Assembly: GCA_911728435.2 (NCBI GenBank) | Contig: OU452199.1 | Location: 44,967,004 to 45,031,003 of the forward strand | Reading direction: 5' to 3' | Source: Apoderus coryli | Taxonomy: Eukaryota; Arthropoda; Insecta; Coleoptera; Attelabidae | Length of the DNA: 64,000 nucleotides | Part shown: piece after piece, positions 1 through 10,315 of the stretch | Position numbering within the stretch: position 1 is the first letter of the stretch | Layout of the letters: every line of letters starts with the position of its first letter | The notes under the pieces: model-generated | What the model was told of the DNA's origin: nothing | Database searches by the model: none | What the model saw: only the letters and a program-made list of their open reading frames with translations | Program-made: the position numbers and the translations under genes

Positions 1-130
1 AACAAGGTAACAGCTACGGTTTTCTGCAATCCTCTTTACCAGACATACAAACTTTACAATAAATTAATTCACTACAAGTATATGCAAATAAAACTAAAAA
101 CAACACAAAAAGAGGTTCAGTTGTACAATA
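1..130. repeat. Direct repeat, left copy
   Basis: This stretch is repeated in the same orientation at 4159-4300. The copies are nearly identical apart from a ~12-base indel and a few substitutions. Both begin with AACAAGGTAA. The left copy starts at the first base of the window, so the repeat may extend further left. The pair brackets about 4 kb that holds a mariner and a non-LTR element. Confidence 0.8.
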
Positions 131-905
131 AGTATTTTAATTTTATAATTTTTTCCTATGCACCCAAGTAGCAAGGGTACGTTTTTGTGACGTCGTTTTA
201 CGGGGATATTAGGTCGAGGACGTTTACTACCCCCCAGAGAAGCGTTTTAGAAACGTCTTCATAAATACGTATTAAAGACGTGCATAGGAAACGTAATATT
301 GACGTTTTTCTAAGGTCATTTTTTAAGTCTGTATTTTTTAAATTCTGTAATGATTAATGATAATTATACAAATTTATAGCAAATGAAAAAGGGTCATCAG
401 TAAAATGTTACCATTGCCAAAAATAATACAAAAATTGCAGCAGGTGGGTTATTTTGTTTTAAGACTTACTTCACATTAATTGCTTTCAAAGACTGATCTT
501 TACATTTTTGAAAAAAAAAAAGTTACAATTAAAATACTGCTACAATTTTGACTAGGTTTCTGAAAGTTTAATTATTGATATTTTAGAAAAAGGTAAAGAC
601 GTTTATTGGGATATAAAGAGTCTTAATTCTGCAGAAATTCTAATATTAATTTATTGTTTTAGAAGCCCTTAAACAATCTTGTAAAGAAGTCACTGATGTG
701 TCAATCGAAAGTGGTATGAAGGTTTGGCTAAAAAATGCACCTAAAAGAATGTCTCTAGAATAGGGTTTTTAGTTTTTTTGTTAGACTTAATCGGTTTGTT
801 TACTTTTTTACACTATTTGTTATAGTAAAATAATAATTACCTAACAATTTTTGTAATTGTTTGAATACAACTGTTTTCACCAATAAAACTTTATTCGATT
901 ATACC
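131..905. other. Intronic DNA, no gene; ACGT-rich start
   Basis: No coding sequence is supported. Bases ~165-335 are unusually rich in ACGT words (GACGTC, GGACGTTT, AAACGTC, TACGTATT, AAGACGTG, GACGTTTT). A similar cluster occurs at ~2440-2540, on the other side of the mariner. The two clusters may be the ends of one older element that was split by that mariner. Confidence 0.4.
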
Positions 906-907
906 TA

Positions 908-2210
908 TCGGGTCCGCCATCTAACGTTTTTTTTTCAACTAGAGCTTATTTCGTGAAGGGTAACACTTAGCTCATGTCTGATTTGACAGATGATTAGTTT
1001 TATCCTTTCGCTGAACGAATATGGTTGTGTATACGCTTGAACAACGCTGGGAAATATTGCGACATTACTTTGAAAATCATGGTAATGTTGCAGAATGTGT
1101 GCGAAAATTGCGTACGGATTTTGGAAGAAGAGAAGCACCGTCAGCTCCGTATGTTCGTTATCTCGTGAAAAAAGTGAAAGAAACTGGCATCCTCATCGAT
1201 AAACCAAAGCGTGAAAAGCCAAAAACAGTGCGTACACCCGAGAATATTGCTGCTGTGGCAGAAAGTGTGCGTGAAGCGCCATCAACATCAATTCACCGTC
1301 GGTCTCAACAATTGAACATTTCAAAGACATCATTGGGACGAATTTTGCATAAAGACCTTGGTATGACGCCATACAAAGTCCAATTGGTTCAGGAGTTGAA
1401 GCCAACTGACCATCCAATGCGTTTGCGCTTCGCTCAGTGGGCCTGCGATCGACTTACAGAAGATGCCGATTTTGCCAAAAAATCATCTTTTCAGATGAAG
1501 CTCATTTTGATCTTGGCGGGTATGTAAACAAGCAAAATTGTCGCATTTGGGGCACAGAAAACCCGCACGCATACATTGAAAAGCCGATGTACCCAAAACG
1601 AGTCACTGTTTGGTGCGGATTTTGGTCCGGAGGCATAATTGGGCCATTTTTCTTCGAAAATGAGCAAGGAGTGGCCGTTACAGTTAATGGCGATCGTTAT
1701 CGGGCCATGTTGAACGAATTTTTGTTCACAAAAATTGAAGAGGAGGATATTGGCAACATTTGGTTTCAACAGGACGGCGCTACGTGCCACACAGCCGAAG
1801 CTACACTCGATGTTTTGCGCCCGGTTTTTGAAAATCGCATTATCAGCCGCAGAGCTGATGTCGTTTGGCCACCTCGGAGCTGCGATTTGACACCGTTGGA
1901 CTATTATTTCTGGGGTGCCGTCAAAGATAAGTGTTACGCCGACAAGCCAGAGACAATTGACGCTTTAAAGGACAATATTCGTTCAGCCATTGCTGAAATA
2001 CAGCTGCACACAATCGATAATGTGCTTAAAAATTGGACCGATCGTGTAGGCTACTGCATGGCCAGCCGAGGCAGCCATTTGAATGAAATTATTTGTCATT
2101 ATTAACCGGAAGGATTGTACTTTCAAATAAAAAAAGAATTTTCAGAAAATATTCAGCAGTTTTTCTTTTATAGCATTTTCAAAAAAAAAAAAGTTATCTG
2201 GCAGACCCAA
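908..2210 (+). mobile_element. DD41D mariner (rosa-like), nearly complete
   Basis: A 1303-bp element flanked by TA at 906-907 and 2211-2212, the standard target duplication of Tc1/mariner elements. Imperfect inverted ends of about 28 bp are visible: the left starts TCGGGTCCGCC and the right ends GGCAGACCCAA. The transposase gene inside runs on the plus strand. The good state of the ends and the single frameshift suggest a fairly recent insertion. Assignment to the DD41D (rosa-type) group comes from counting 41 residues between the second and third catalytic aspartates. Confidence 0.85.
1021..2105 (+). pseudogene. DD41D mariner transposase, one frameshift
   Basis: The product would be a cut-and-paste transposase that binds the element ends and inserts at TA. 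The N-terminal half (1021 to ~1480) carries the helix-turn-helix DNA-binding region, starting MVVYTLEQRWEIL. The second half, in another frame up to 2105, carries the catalytic core: IIFSDEAHFD (first Asp), FQQDGATCHTA (second Asp) and SCDLTPLDYYFWG (third Asp). The frames switch at the A run 1477-1482, consistent with loss of one base. All three catalytic Asp codons survive. About 360 residues in total is normal for the family. The gene is broken only at this point. Confidence 0.85.
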
Positions 2211-2545
2211 TAGTTGTTTTTTGAGTTGAGTATTGGTGTAAAGAATTCTACATAATTCTTAAATGAAAATTAGATAATAGATATTTAACTTCGAAATCCA
2301 GCCTCCTGTATAGAAAAGTCAATGTAAATTTGTAGTACTTTTTGTAATAAGAAAAAGTGTCAGTATGAAGCTTTAAATTGATTATAGTTTATATTAGAGG
2401 ATGTAATAATTATCGTTTGATTATATTTCCAACATCGTAACCTAATATAACGTGTTAATAACATATATGTGACGCATTTTTAACGTTTCATTAATCATAT
2501 CTTCGACGTAATTTATACGTTATTTTTCGACGTTTATTCGACTGT
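2211..2545. other. Intronic DNA, no gene
   Basis: AT-rich sequence between the mariner and the tail of the next element. The last ~100 bases again contain ACGT-type words (AACGTT, CGACGTAA, TACGTTA, CGACGTTT). No coding sequence is seen. Confidence 0.4.
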
Positions 2546-2676
2546 CAAATCAAATCAAATCAAATCATTTATTTTGTCATATGTTGTACATCATGAGGTA
2601 CATTGACACGTCAATACTTATTAAAGAATTAATACGACAAAAATAAGAAATTCATAAGCAAAATGCAATAAAAAAA

Positions 2677-2709
<33 letters not shown>

Positions 2710-4012
2710 ACAGATAAAATAAATAAAAATAATTCAATACACAACAGAACAAGTACAACACTAGGGGAGCGCATTCCAGAATTGGTTGGAACAGTCACAG
2801 CGATCACAGCATCAATGTCTTGTTACAATAAATTCGGTAAAATCACGAATGCTATAAAACGCATTAGCTGCTAACAAGGTCTTTATTTTTTTCTTAAATA
2901 ATGTCTCGGATTGGCACCCCCTTATCTCATTAGGAAGCAGATTAAAGAAATACAGTCCTGAGTATAAGGGTGACTTTTTGTAAAATTCATGCCTCGGACG
3001 TGGTAGACAGAATTGCTCTCTTCCCCGGGTTAAGTGCGTATGTACATTACCTCTCCTCCCAGCTCTTCCCTTCTTCCTACAGTTAAACGCAAAAGACAAC
3101 ACCCTGTACAAATAAACACATGGAACAGTGAGTATCTGATTTTGAATAAACGTATCTTTACAGGTACCACCATATGGTATGTTAAAAATTAGTCTTAGTG
3201 CTCTTTTTTGTGTGATAAAAACTCGATCAGCCTCCGCGCGTCTGCCCCACACAGCGACATTGCAGCAAATCGCAGAATACATTAAGCCATAAGACACTGA
3301 GCGTAATGATGTTTGGTTCATAAAGCTTTTTAAGGAATGTAAGACGTATGTATTTTGATTCAGTTTACTGCAAAGTTTGTCCACATGCAGTGTCCAAGAG
3401 AACTTGGGATCCACCTGCAGACCCAGCAAACCGGCAGAATCCGACCAAGGCAAAGTTATATTATTGAATGTGAGATTGAAACCCAACTCACGCTTGTATC
3501 TGCTAAACTGCAATGCCACCGTTTTACTGAGATTCACCATGAGCCTGTTGCTTTTGCACCACGACTGAAATTCCTTAAAGGTAGTGTTAATTTTCTCTAG
3601 TAATTTATCTGGATCGTGGTCGCTGATTAAAATTGTAGTGTCGTCAGCATATATGTACAGATAACCCCGTGTGACATACAGAGGAAGGTCGTTTGTATAC
3701 AATAAGAATAGCAAGGGGCCGAGGACACTACCCTGTGGTATCCCTATATCCATATCCTCAAAATTCGAAACACATGAACCCACCTTGACAGCTATCCTTC
3801 TATTTGCCATATATGAATGGATCCACTTATTGACTGGACCCCGTAAACCCATATTCTCAATTTTTTGACACATAAATCCACCACATCGAAGGCGCTGGAT
3901 AAATCAAAGAGCAGTGCAACCACATATTGGCCCTGATCAGTTAAATCATGCACATGCTGCACGAATTCGTGTGTGCAGGTCTCTGTTGCGAAATTTGGTC
4001 TAAATAATGATC
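2546..4012 (-). mobile_element. 5'-truncated non-LTR retrotransposon, YADD reverse transcriptase
   Basis: A minus-strand LINE fragment. Its 3' end is the short repeat (ATTTG)n, seen as CAAAT repeats at 2546-2566. A (TA)n microsatellite (~2683-2709) lies in its 3' UTR. The coding part is the C-terminal half of a reverse transcriptase, and the 5' end is cut near 4012. The protein closely matches the plus-strand element at 10289-14352 over the palm and the C-terminal motif RPRHEF.KKSP, so both belong to one Jockey/R1-like family with a YADD active site. Confidence 0.85.
2812..4010 (-). pseudogene. Reverse transcriptase fragment (non-LTR), frameshifted
   Basis: Encodes the palm and C-terminal regions of a LINE reverse transcriptase. 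Visible motifs, in order: ETCTHEFVQHVHDL and LLFDLSSAFD (upstream frame), GIPQGSVLGPLLFLLYTNDL, then YIYADDTTIL with the catalytic YADD. A C-terminal LINE region ends near the stop at 2812. One frameshift lies near 3880, between LSSAFDVVD and the main 353-residue frame. The endonuclease domain and the start of the RT are missing, so the copy is dead on arrival. Confidence 0.85.
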
Positions 4013-4158
4013 GTGGAAATGAGCACCCTGAAAATGATTGACGAAATTCCTGATATGGTATTGAGTGATCGCTCAAAGTGCGCGAAATGGTTAAGGCCGA
4101 AGTATTTTCCATTTCAAAAACACAGTGGGCTTTTCAAGACGCAGACATTGGAATGGCC
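4013..4158. other. Unassigned stretch ending at an exon-like AAG|GTAATA
   Basis: Between the truncated LINE and the right copy of the terminal direct repeat. A plus-strand frame is open across it, and it ends in a donor-like AACAAG|GTAATA. I do not recognise the peptide, and nothing else supports an exon. Confidence 0.2.
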
Positions 4159-4300
4159 AACAAGGTAATAGCTACGGTTTTTCGTGATGTACGTGCAATC
4201 CTCTTCACCAGACATACAAACATGACAATAAATTAATTCACTACAAGTATATGCAAATAAAACTAAAAACAACACAAAAAGAGGTTCAGTTGTACAATAT
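4159..4300. repeat. Direct repeat, right copy
   Basis: Second copy of bases 1-130, same orientation. It carries an extra TCGTGATGTACG-like insertion after the first 22 bases. Confidence 0.8.
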
Positions 4301-5170
4301 TATTATTTTAAAATTTTTGGCCTAATGAAGTTTTACCTCCTGTCACGTCGGCTACAGTTTTATTTTCCGCTAAATTGTTATCTTTCCTTCTAAGGACTCT
4401 CGAGGATATTCCTTTTGAGAACAGAATAAACACAATATAGCAATTTCGGAAACCCAATCCCCTATGTCTCGATTCCACTACCTTGTAATAATGCAATAAT
4501 TAATTATTTCCATTAAACTCTCAAAGTTGGAATTTAACACGATTCGCATTGCCACTCTACACGCATTTGAGTTGTTTTGGGGTGAATATATTCTGGAGTC
4601 TAAGCTATAGCACATGTCATTTGTAGTACAACTAACTGGTAAGTATGCAGTGATGTAGGTGTACCTAGTTGCTGCAATACATATTACTCGTCGGACGTCG
4701 CTATACAACGATAAAGTTTTGATACTCCACACGAATATATGTTTGTGTGTTTTAGCTGCTCCAACATTAAGCAAAACTCAAGATGGTGTAAGTCGCAAGA
4801 ACAACAACAACAACTAGAGTGGGAAAAGAAAATGACGCCGCAGAAGCTTTCCCAGTGGCGATCTTATCAGTATAATCCAGTCTGCGAAGGTCAGGACCTC
4901 AGGATTCTAGATGAAACTACTCAAAGAAAAAGTGGGAACGAAAAATGCCGTTTTAGCGAAAAAGTAACAGAGACTACTGAACACGTGTTTTGAAGCGACA
5001 GTCACTTTAAACGGTACTCTGTGTTGCCGTCGACTACTCTTCGGCAAGTTTCAGTACAATGTTAAACGACCTAAAAATATTTGGCAAGAATTTGGTTATT
5101 TTTTGGGATTTAGGGCTTTTTGGAACTCGTTTTTGAGGTGCTTTTTCAGTTTCGGCATTTTTATAATATA
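4301..5170. other. Intronic DNA, no recognised gene
   Basis: Short open frames exist on both strands, but none shows a domain, codon bias or splice context I can support. A short CAA repeat occurs at ~4801-4815. Confidence 0.5.
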
Positions 5171-5329
5171 CTGGGTATTCCATTAAGGGTGGACAGGTAG
5201 CATGTCTCAGGAAATAATAGTCGTAGGACAATGGGAATAAAATTCTTTTAGGGAAATCGACAATGGGAAATCGCTGGAAATAGTTTTTTAGTTCCTAACT
5301 ATACCGCTAGGGGGCGTAATAGATACCTT

Positions 5330-5553
5330 AATGCGAAAAATGCATTTTTATTGAAAAAATCGCAATATGCTGAAGTACGATTTATTCCTAAGTCTGAAGA
5401 AATGTTACTGACGCTTACATGAGGATTCGCTTCCACATACGCAAGAACGCTTATAATATTATCTTCACTGCTAACTGGACGTCTTCTGAGCGGGACTGGA
5501 TCAACTCTTACACTTCCCGTTTCTCGTAAACGGACTGCTAACCGACGGAACAC
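5330..5553 (-). pseudogene. Mariner-type transposase N-terminal fragment
   Basis: The minus-strand frame shows a helix-turn-helix segment typical of IS630/mariner transposases: FRRLAVRLRETGSV, then RRRPVSSEDNI and ISSDLGINRTS. It lies inside the inverted-repeat element 5171-6570. The catalytic core is absent, and the last ~15 residues of the open frame run into the inverted repeat. No function remains. Confidence 0.6.
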
Positions 5554-5751
5554 TTTTCTGCTATAGTGTCTTCGGTCAGGGTATTTAGCAGCATATTCGC
5601 GTTTATTTATTTGTCTTCATGCATGGAAACTTCCCAATTTTGTTTCATGGGTATCTAAATCAACCTCTTTTAACAAATTTTATGAAAGCTCTGCATTTTG
5701 GTAATTTTAATCGATCTTTTATTATTTTTATTTGTTAAACTATCAGTTTAA

Positions 5752-6159
5752 CACTTTAACTACCATGTGTACCCAATATGGTACACAACTATCTTTTATG
5801 AATTAACTGTGTGACCATATATGACCACAAGCACTGGTTACATTGAATCCGATGTGTACACTAGGCGCTCACACTATCTATTAAAATATATGTACATTTC
5901 GTGTGCTCTAGTTTATGACTAAAGTTTGGCTAAATAGTTTCGCTACCAATTCAAAGATTGAAGCACTATTCAGACTTGTTGATTGTCATTTTGTTTACAT
6001 ATTTATTTTTATTATTTTCTGCCATTATTTGTGTTTCGTTCCTTGTATGAGTCGTATGTTGAATGGAAAAATGAGTCGAAAGTTTTTAAACTGTAACGAG
6101 ACCCGGATTATGAAAATTCAACTTCATCGGAAAGCTCTAGAAGTGAAATCGACGTTGGT
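5752..6159 (+). mobile_element. piggyBac-like 5' end fragment
   Basis: Starts directly after a TTAA (5748-5751) with CACTTTAACTACC, resembling the CTCTTTCCGGCAC end of the piggyBac at 37582-40112. A start at ~6070 reads MSRKFLN. After one frame change it continues as an acidic, serine-rich tract (DPDYENSTSSESSRSEIDV), as at the N-terminus of piggyBac transposases. Another TTAA lies at 6160-6163, but no matching right inverted end is visible, so this is probably a truncated or internally deleted copy. Confidence 0.5.
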
Positions 6160-6570
6160 TTAATTTATTTTCTTCATCAGCAAGGCTTGAGTTCTTAAAC
6201 CAAAATTAGATTGATAAATTCGGTTAAGCCAAACCAAAGTTATAGGCATTATCATAGGTAAAATTTCGTCCTTCCCTGCTGCCTTTATTTCAAGCCTTAC
6301 AATAAAAAGTGATACACCAAAAAGATGCCGAATCTCAGTAGCATTACCGTGGTAGTATTGTTTTTCTAACTTATATTGCGAAATTTTCAATAAAAATGCA
6401 TTTTTCGCAATACTGTATCTATTACGCCCCCTAGCGGTATAGTTAGGAACTAAAAAACTATTTCCAGCAATTTCCCATGGTGAATTTCCCTAAAATATTT
6501 TTTTTTCCCATTGTCCTACGACTATTATTTCCTGAGATATGCTACCTGTCCACCCTTAATGGAATACCCG

Positions 6571-6925
6571 GCACCTATATTATGCTGTGAAATAATAAAT
6601 AGTCTATCCTAACGAGGAGTTTATCTTATTTTATTTGCTCGATCAATGATCTGTGATTTTCTTAGCGAATTCGCCACCAGAAAAACCATCAATTTACCAT
6701 CAAAAGTTTGAGACAACTGAGCGATCTCGAGATTAGAGTCATTCCAAGAAAATCTCTGTCGGAAATGATGAGAGACTTAAGGACCTAAACGACGTTTTCT
6801 ATCAAAGAAATACACAACATGCTACAGACCACGGCTTCTGGATTGTCATCCCGTAATAAGTAAGCACTGAAAACAGTCGCTGTACACTGCGGCACCGTAA
6901 CAGTGATTTCAGAAACACCATACCT
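6571..6925. other. Intronic DNA, no gene
   Basis: No coding sequence, tail or inverted repeat recognised between the inverted-repeat element and the next LINE fragment. Confidence 0.4.
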
Positions 6926-8029
6926 TCTATCTAAAGCATTCGATAAAATAGACCATAATATACTATTACGAAAGATGCTTCACTTTGGCTTCCAGGAGTC
7001 TTTAATTTCATTTTTTGAATCATATTTGAATCGACGTATGCACTTCGTGCAATACAGTGGTTTTAAGTCTCACTCTTACTTGGCCACAAGTGGCGCTCCC
7101 CAAGGTAGTAACCTAGCCCCTCTGTTATTTGCAATATTCGTTAATGACATAGGAACGCACCTTTCTAGCAATTATTTACTTTTCGCAGATGATCTAAACT
7201 ATTCAGAGCTGTTCACTCCGAAGATGACTGTGATGTACTACAGAGAGATCTGAATATGCTTGAGGATTGGTGTACTGTGAATAAGCTTTATTTAAACGTC
7301 GATAAATGCAAATATATAACATACACAAGAAGACGCCGCACTGTTTCTTACAATTACAGACTCTTTGGCGCTGCTCTTGATAAATGCACTGTTATTAAAG
7401 ATTTTGGTGTGTTCATTGATAGCGAATTAACTTTTAATTATCATGTTACCGAAACATAGAAAAGGGCGCTCAAATGTCTGGGATTCATTTTTAGAACCAC
7501 GAACTCATTTAACAATACTGATTGTCTTATAGTGTTGTGCAACGCAATGGTAAGATCAAGGCTTGAATATGCTGCCATTGCTTGGTCTCCAATATATGGA
7601 GTTTATATTAACTCTCTCGAAAATGTTCAACGAAAATTCCTCAAACGACTAGCCTTCAAGATTGATGGTCGGTTTCCTGCCCGGGGATACGACCATGGTT
7701 TGCTATTGGAGAGATTTGATTTTCAATCGCTGGAGATGCGTAGGCATTTTTCCTCTCAGTGTTTTATATTTGGTCTGATTAATGGTCTTATAGACTGTTC
7801 GCAATTGTTGGAGATGTTGCGGTTTAATATTCCACAGTTCAATTCGAGAAGTGCCGATCTCTTCAGAGTACCTCCGGTGCACGCAAATTATGAAACAAGA
7901 GCTCTCATCTTCAAAGCGTGTAATTTCTGTAATACTTATTCTATCTATACTAGCATTAATTACTTCAATGAGAATCCCAACAGATTTAAGCGTGATTTGA
8001 GGAATGTTCTGAGGGAAATGATTCAATAG
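6926..8029 (+). pseudogene. Reverse transcriptase C-terminal half (FADD type), broken
   Basis: Motifs in order: SKAFDKIDHNILLRKM, GAPQGSNLAPLLFAIFVNDI, LLFADDLNY (catalytic FADD), KLYLNVDKC, then VRSRLEYAAIAWSP and a C-terminal tail ending at 8029. Stops or frameshifts separate three pieces: to 7252, 7256-7459 and 7532-8029. The endonuclease and the RT fingers are missing. It would have copied the element RNA into the target site. Confidence 0.85.
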
Positions 8030-8232
8030 ATTCTATGTACTTGCTCAGTGAAATATATCCATACGATCCTATATGTTTGTATTGTATTCTTGCTACTGTC
8101 ACCTTCAGTTTATTACTTTTGTAAATTTATTATTATTATTTGTATTTACTATATAATATTATATTCATAGCAGTTTGTCTTGTAATTGGGTTGTCACCTG
8201 TTAGACAATAAAGAGTTATTATTATTATTATT
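6926..8232 (+). mobile_element. 5'-truncated non-LTR retrotransposon, FADD family
   Basis: A plus-strand LINE fragment starting inside the reverse transcriptase and ending in AATAAAGAG followed by (TTA)n at ~8216-8232. The 3' UTR resembles, in reverse, the fragment at 48257-48420 (shared TGTCTTGTAATTGGGT and CCTGTTAGACAATAAAGAG). The RT belongs to the GAPQGSNLAPLLF / FADD type, related to copies at 25694-27310, 42472-44560 and 45966-46516. Confidence 0.85.
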
Positions 8233-8814
8233 CTCGGTATTTTTAATTCTAACTCTGATCTCGGAAAAGTCGAGAAACCACTCGTATAAATCTGATTATA
8301 AATAAATATTGTTTCGCCAGTAAATAGAACCAAATGTCTATCGAAATAGTGTCTAATGGATAAAAGCTTTCTACTGTAAGGTCACTTGTTTTTCCATTAA
8401 AACAGTTTCCGTGCTATTTTAATTATTTATTGATTCAAATACCATTTGTAAATATACAAGCTTAAGAGTTTATTGAGACCATCTATGTGTATAGAACAGT
8501 TTTTTTTTTGTTGTTGCCCCAAATTGGCCAATTAAAATTTATGCAAATTACTTTGGTCGTTTCTTTTTGTTTTTTATTCTAATGGAATAAATAGAAACAG
8601 CCAATATTTTGTGTGTTTTGTTTGGATGGAATTGGAGGATTAAATAGGAATTTAGCAGGGATTATGGATTTTATGAATTTTAATTGGTTTAGATGGTATT
8701 AGTTTGCATGTTTCAATAACAATGTTTTTTTTTTTTTAATTGGAAGTAGTTCATTTATTAGAAGAGTATGATACTTTAAATTTATGAAGTTGGAATACTA
8801 TAAAATAATATTTA
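8233..8814. other. AT-rich intronic DNA, no gene
   Basis: Contains poly-T runs (~8501-8510, ~8725-8737). No coding sequence or repeat structure is recognised. Confidence 0.5.
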
Positions 8815-9472
8815 TATATAAATCAAACGGCGTCTGCTCCACAAAACAAATATATTTTTATTTCAAAAATCAAGGCACATTGCCTATGTCAGTCAGACAT
8901 GTTTCGAGAAAATTATTCTCATCATCAGTGACAATCAAGTACAAGATGAACAATTTCAGTTTTCTAATGTAACATATTCATTTTGTGAAAAAGGTTATGT
9001 GAAGATTTTATGTAAATTAAAATACTGTTTTATATGAATTCAAAATTAAAATAAAAATTTTTAAACTAAATTAGAAATTAACATCTTTTGATGGCATTTT
9101 ACGTAAAATCCAAAATTTCTCTTAAAATATTAAAAACATCAGTAATGATATATAAAAAGAAGTATTAAAAAAAGGCATTATGCCATCAAAAGATGTTAAT
9201 TTCTAATTTAGTTTAAAAATTTTTATTTTAATTTTGAATTCATATAAAACAGTATTTTAATTTTAATTTACATAAAATCTTCACATAACCTTTTTCACAA
9301 AATGAATATGTTACATTAGAAAACTGAAATTGTTCATCTTGTACTTACTTGATTGTCACTGATGATGAGAATAATTTTCTCGAAACATGTCTGACTGACA
9401 TAGGCAATGTGCCTTGATTTTTGAAATAAAAATATATTTGTTTTGTGGAGCAGACGCCGTTTGATTTATATA
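8815..9472. mobile_element. Foldback/MITE element with ~285-bp inverted arms
   Basis: Bases 8815-9097 and 9180-9472 are reverse complements with very few differences, around an 82-bp centre. The ends read TATATAAATCAAACGGCG and its complement. Each arm contains a smaller palindromic piece (GAAAATTATTCTCATCATCA). No protein is encoded. As RNA or single-stranded DNA it would form a very stable hairpin. The superfamily is unknown. Confidence 0.9.
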
Positions 9473-9479
9473 TTAATCA

Positions 9480-10110
9480 TCGCTACTCTTTGAATGGATT
9501 ATTTCATAAAAAATAATATTTCTTGATGGCAGAGAATTTGCAAAGAATCGATTTTAGTATTGCCGAGTTTCAAAAAGTTTTGTTTCTTGCAAAGCTCCTA
9601 ATGTACGAATTATCAGTTTATTGGGTATTATAAATCAAGCGAATATGGACACATTATTCCAACATTTTTCTCCTTCAAATAGTCAGCTGTTTGACATATT
9701 GTGTGCGAGCTGGCACTGGCTGATGAAGAATAATGCGACGTTTTCGGTTATTCTTCCTGATTCAGCGTCAATTGTTCTTTGATCGTCTAAATCAATACTG
9801 GTGTGAGGTGTTCTGTGAGATGGGAAGTTCTTCTTGGGAAAACAAATTTTATAACAACTTTCATCGGGAACATATTTTTTTCACAAATGTTTGAATGTAT
9901 GTAGTCTGTGATATGCCAAGAGATGCCTCTATTTCACTATAGGTTACATGTCGATCTTGTTCTACCTTCACTTGATTTATCACTTACCGACGCACGATCA
10001 TGACGAAATTCTGCAAATCAAATTGTAAGTACACTGTTTTCTCTGATAGTGATGCATTACGAAACGTTGACCGAAGAGATTTAATTAATTCTTGCGGTGT
10101 TAGAGTTTTT
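9480..10110 (-). pseudogene. Mariner transposase relic
   Basis: Highly decayed minus-strand remains of an irritans-type mariner transposase. Recognisable pieces: DRHVTYSEIEASLGIS followed by KKICSR (DNA-binding half), then ASSHTICQTADYLKEKNV and CPYSLDL (near the second and third catalytic positions). Numerous stops and frameshifts separate them. No inverted ends were found. It directly abuts the foldback element at 9472. Confidence 0.65.
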
Positions 10111-10288
10111 TGAAATAGGAAAATAACGTAGAATAGTGGTAGGTACAACTGATGTTTATTTTGGAAGTTTTAGAGCAATAAAGCAATTACAAATGCGTGG
10201 ACAGCCTTGAAGACTATTCTGAAAACTGACTATCATTGAATAAATCGACAATCAACTCATATATATAAAGTCTTATTCACTGGTTTCT
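10111..10288. other. Short intronic gap, no gene
   Basis: Nothing recognised. Confidence 0.4.
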
Positions 10289-10315
10289 TCTTTCTGTAGG
10301 ACTACGTCCCGTCAT

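Larger units (their letters stand above)
5171..6570 (-). mobile_element. Mariner-like element with ~180-bp inverted ends, internally deleted
   Basis: Long inverted repeats frame this element. The left arm (5171 to ~5345) and right arm (~6390-6570) share GGGTATTCCATTAAGGG, the segment around AATAATAGTCGTAGGAC, and TACGCCCCCTAGCGG. The left end follows a TA. Only an N-terminal scrap of transposase remains (5299-5553, minus). A piggyBac-like fragment occupies part of the interior from 5752. The element is non-autonomous. Confidence 0.7.

Noticed and set aside
935..1417. Minus-strand open frames opposite the mariner transposase
   Set aside because: Shadow frames of the plus-strand transposase; no domain of their own.
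2683..2709. (TA)n as a regulatory or telomeric feature
   Set aside because: A simple microsatellite within a LINE 3' UTR.
4478..4993. Two open frames of 84-98 codons
   Set aside because: No recognisable domain, no splice-site or codon support, AT-rich intron context.
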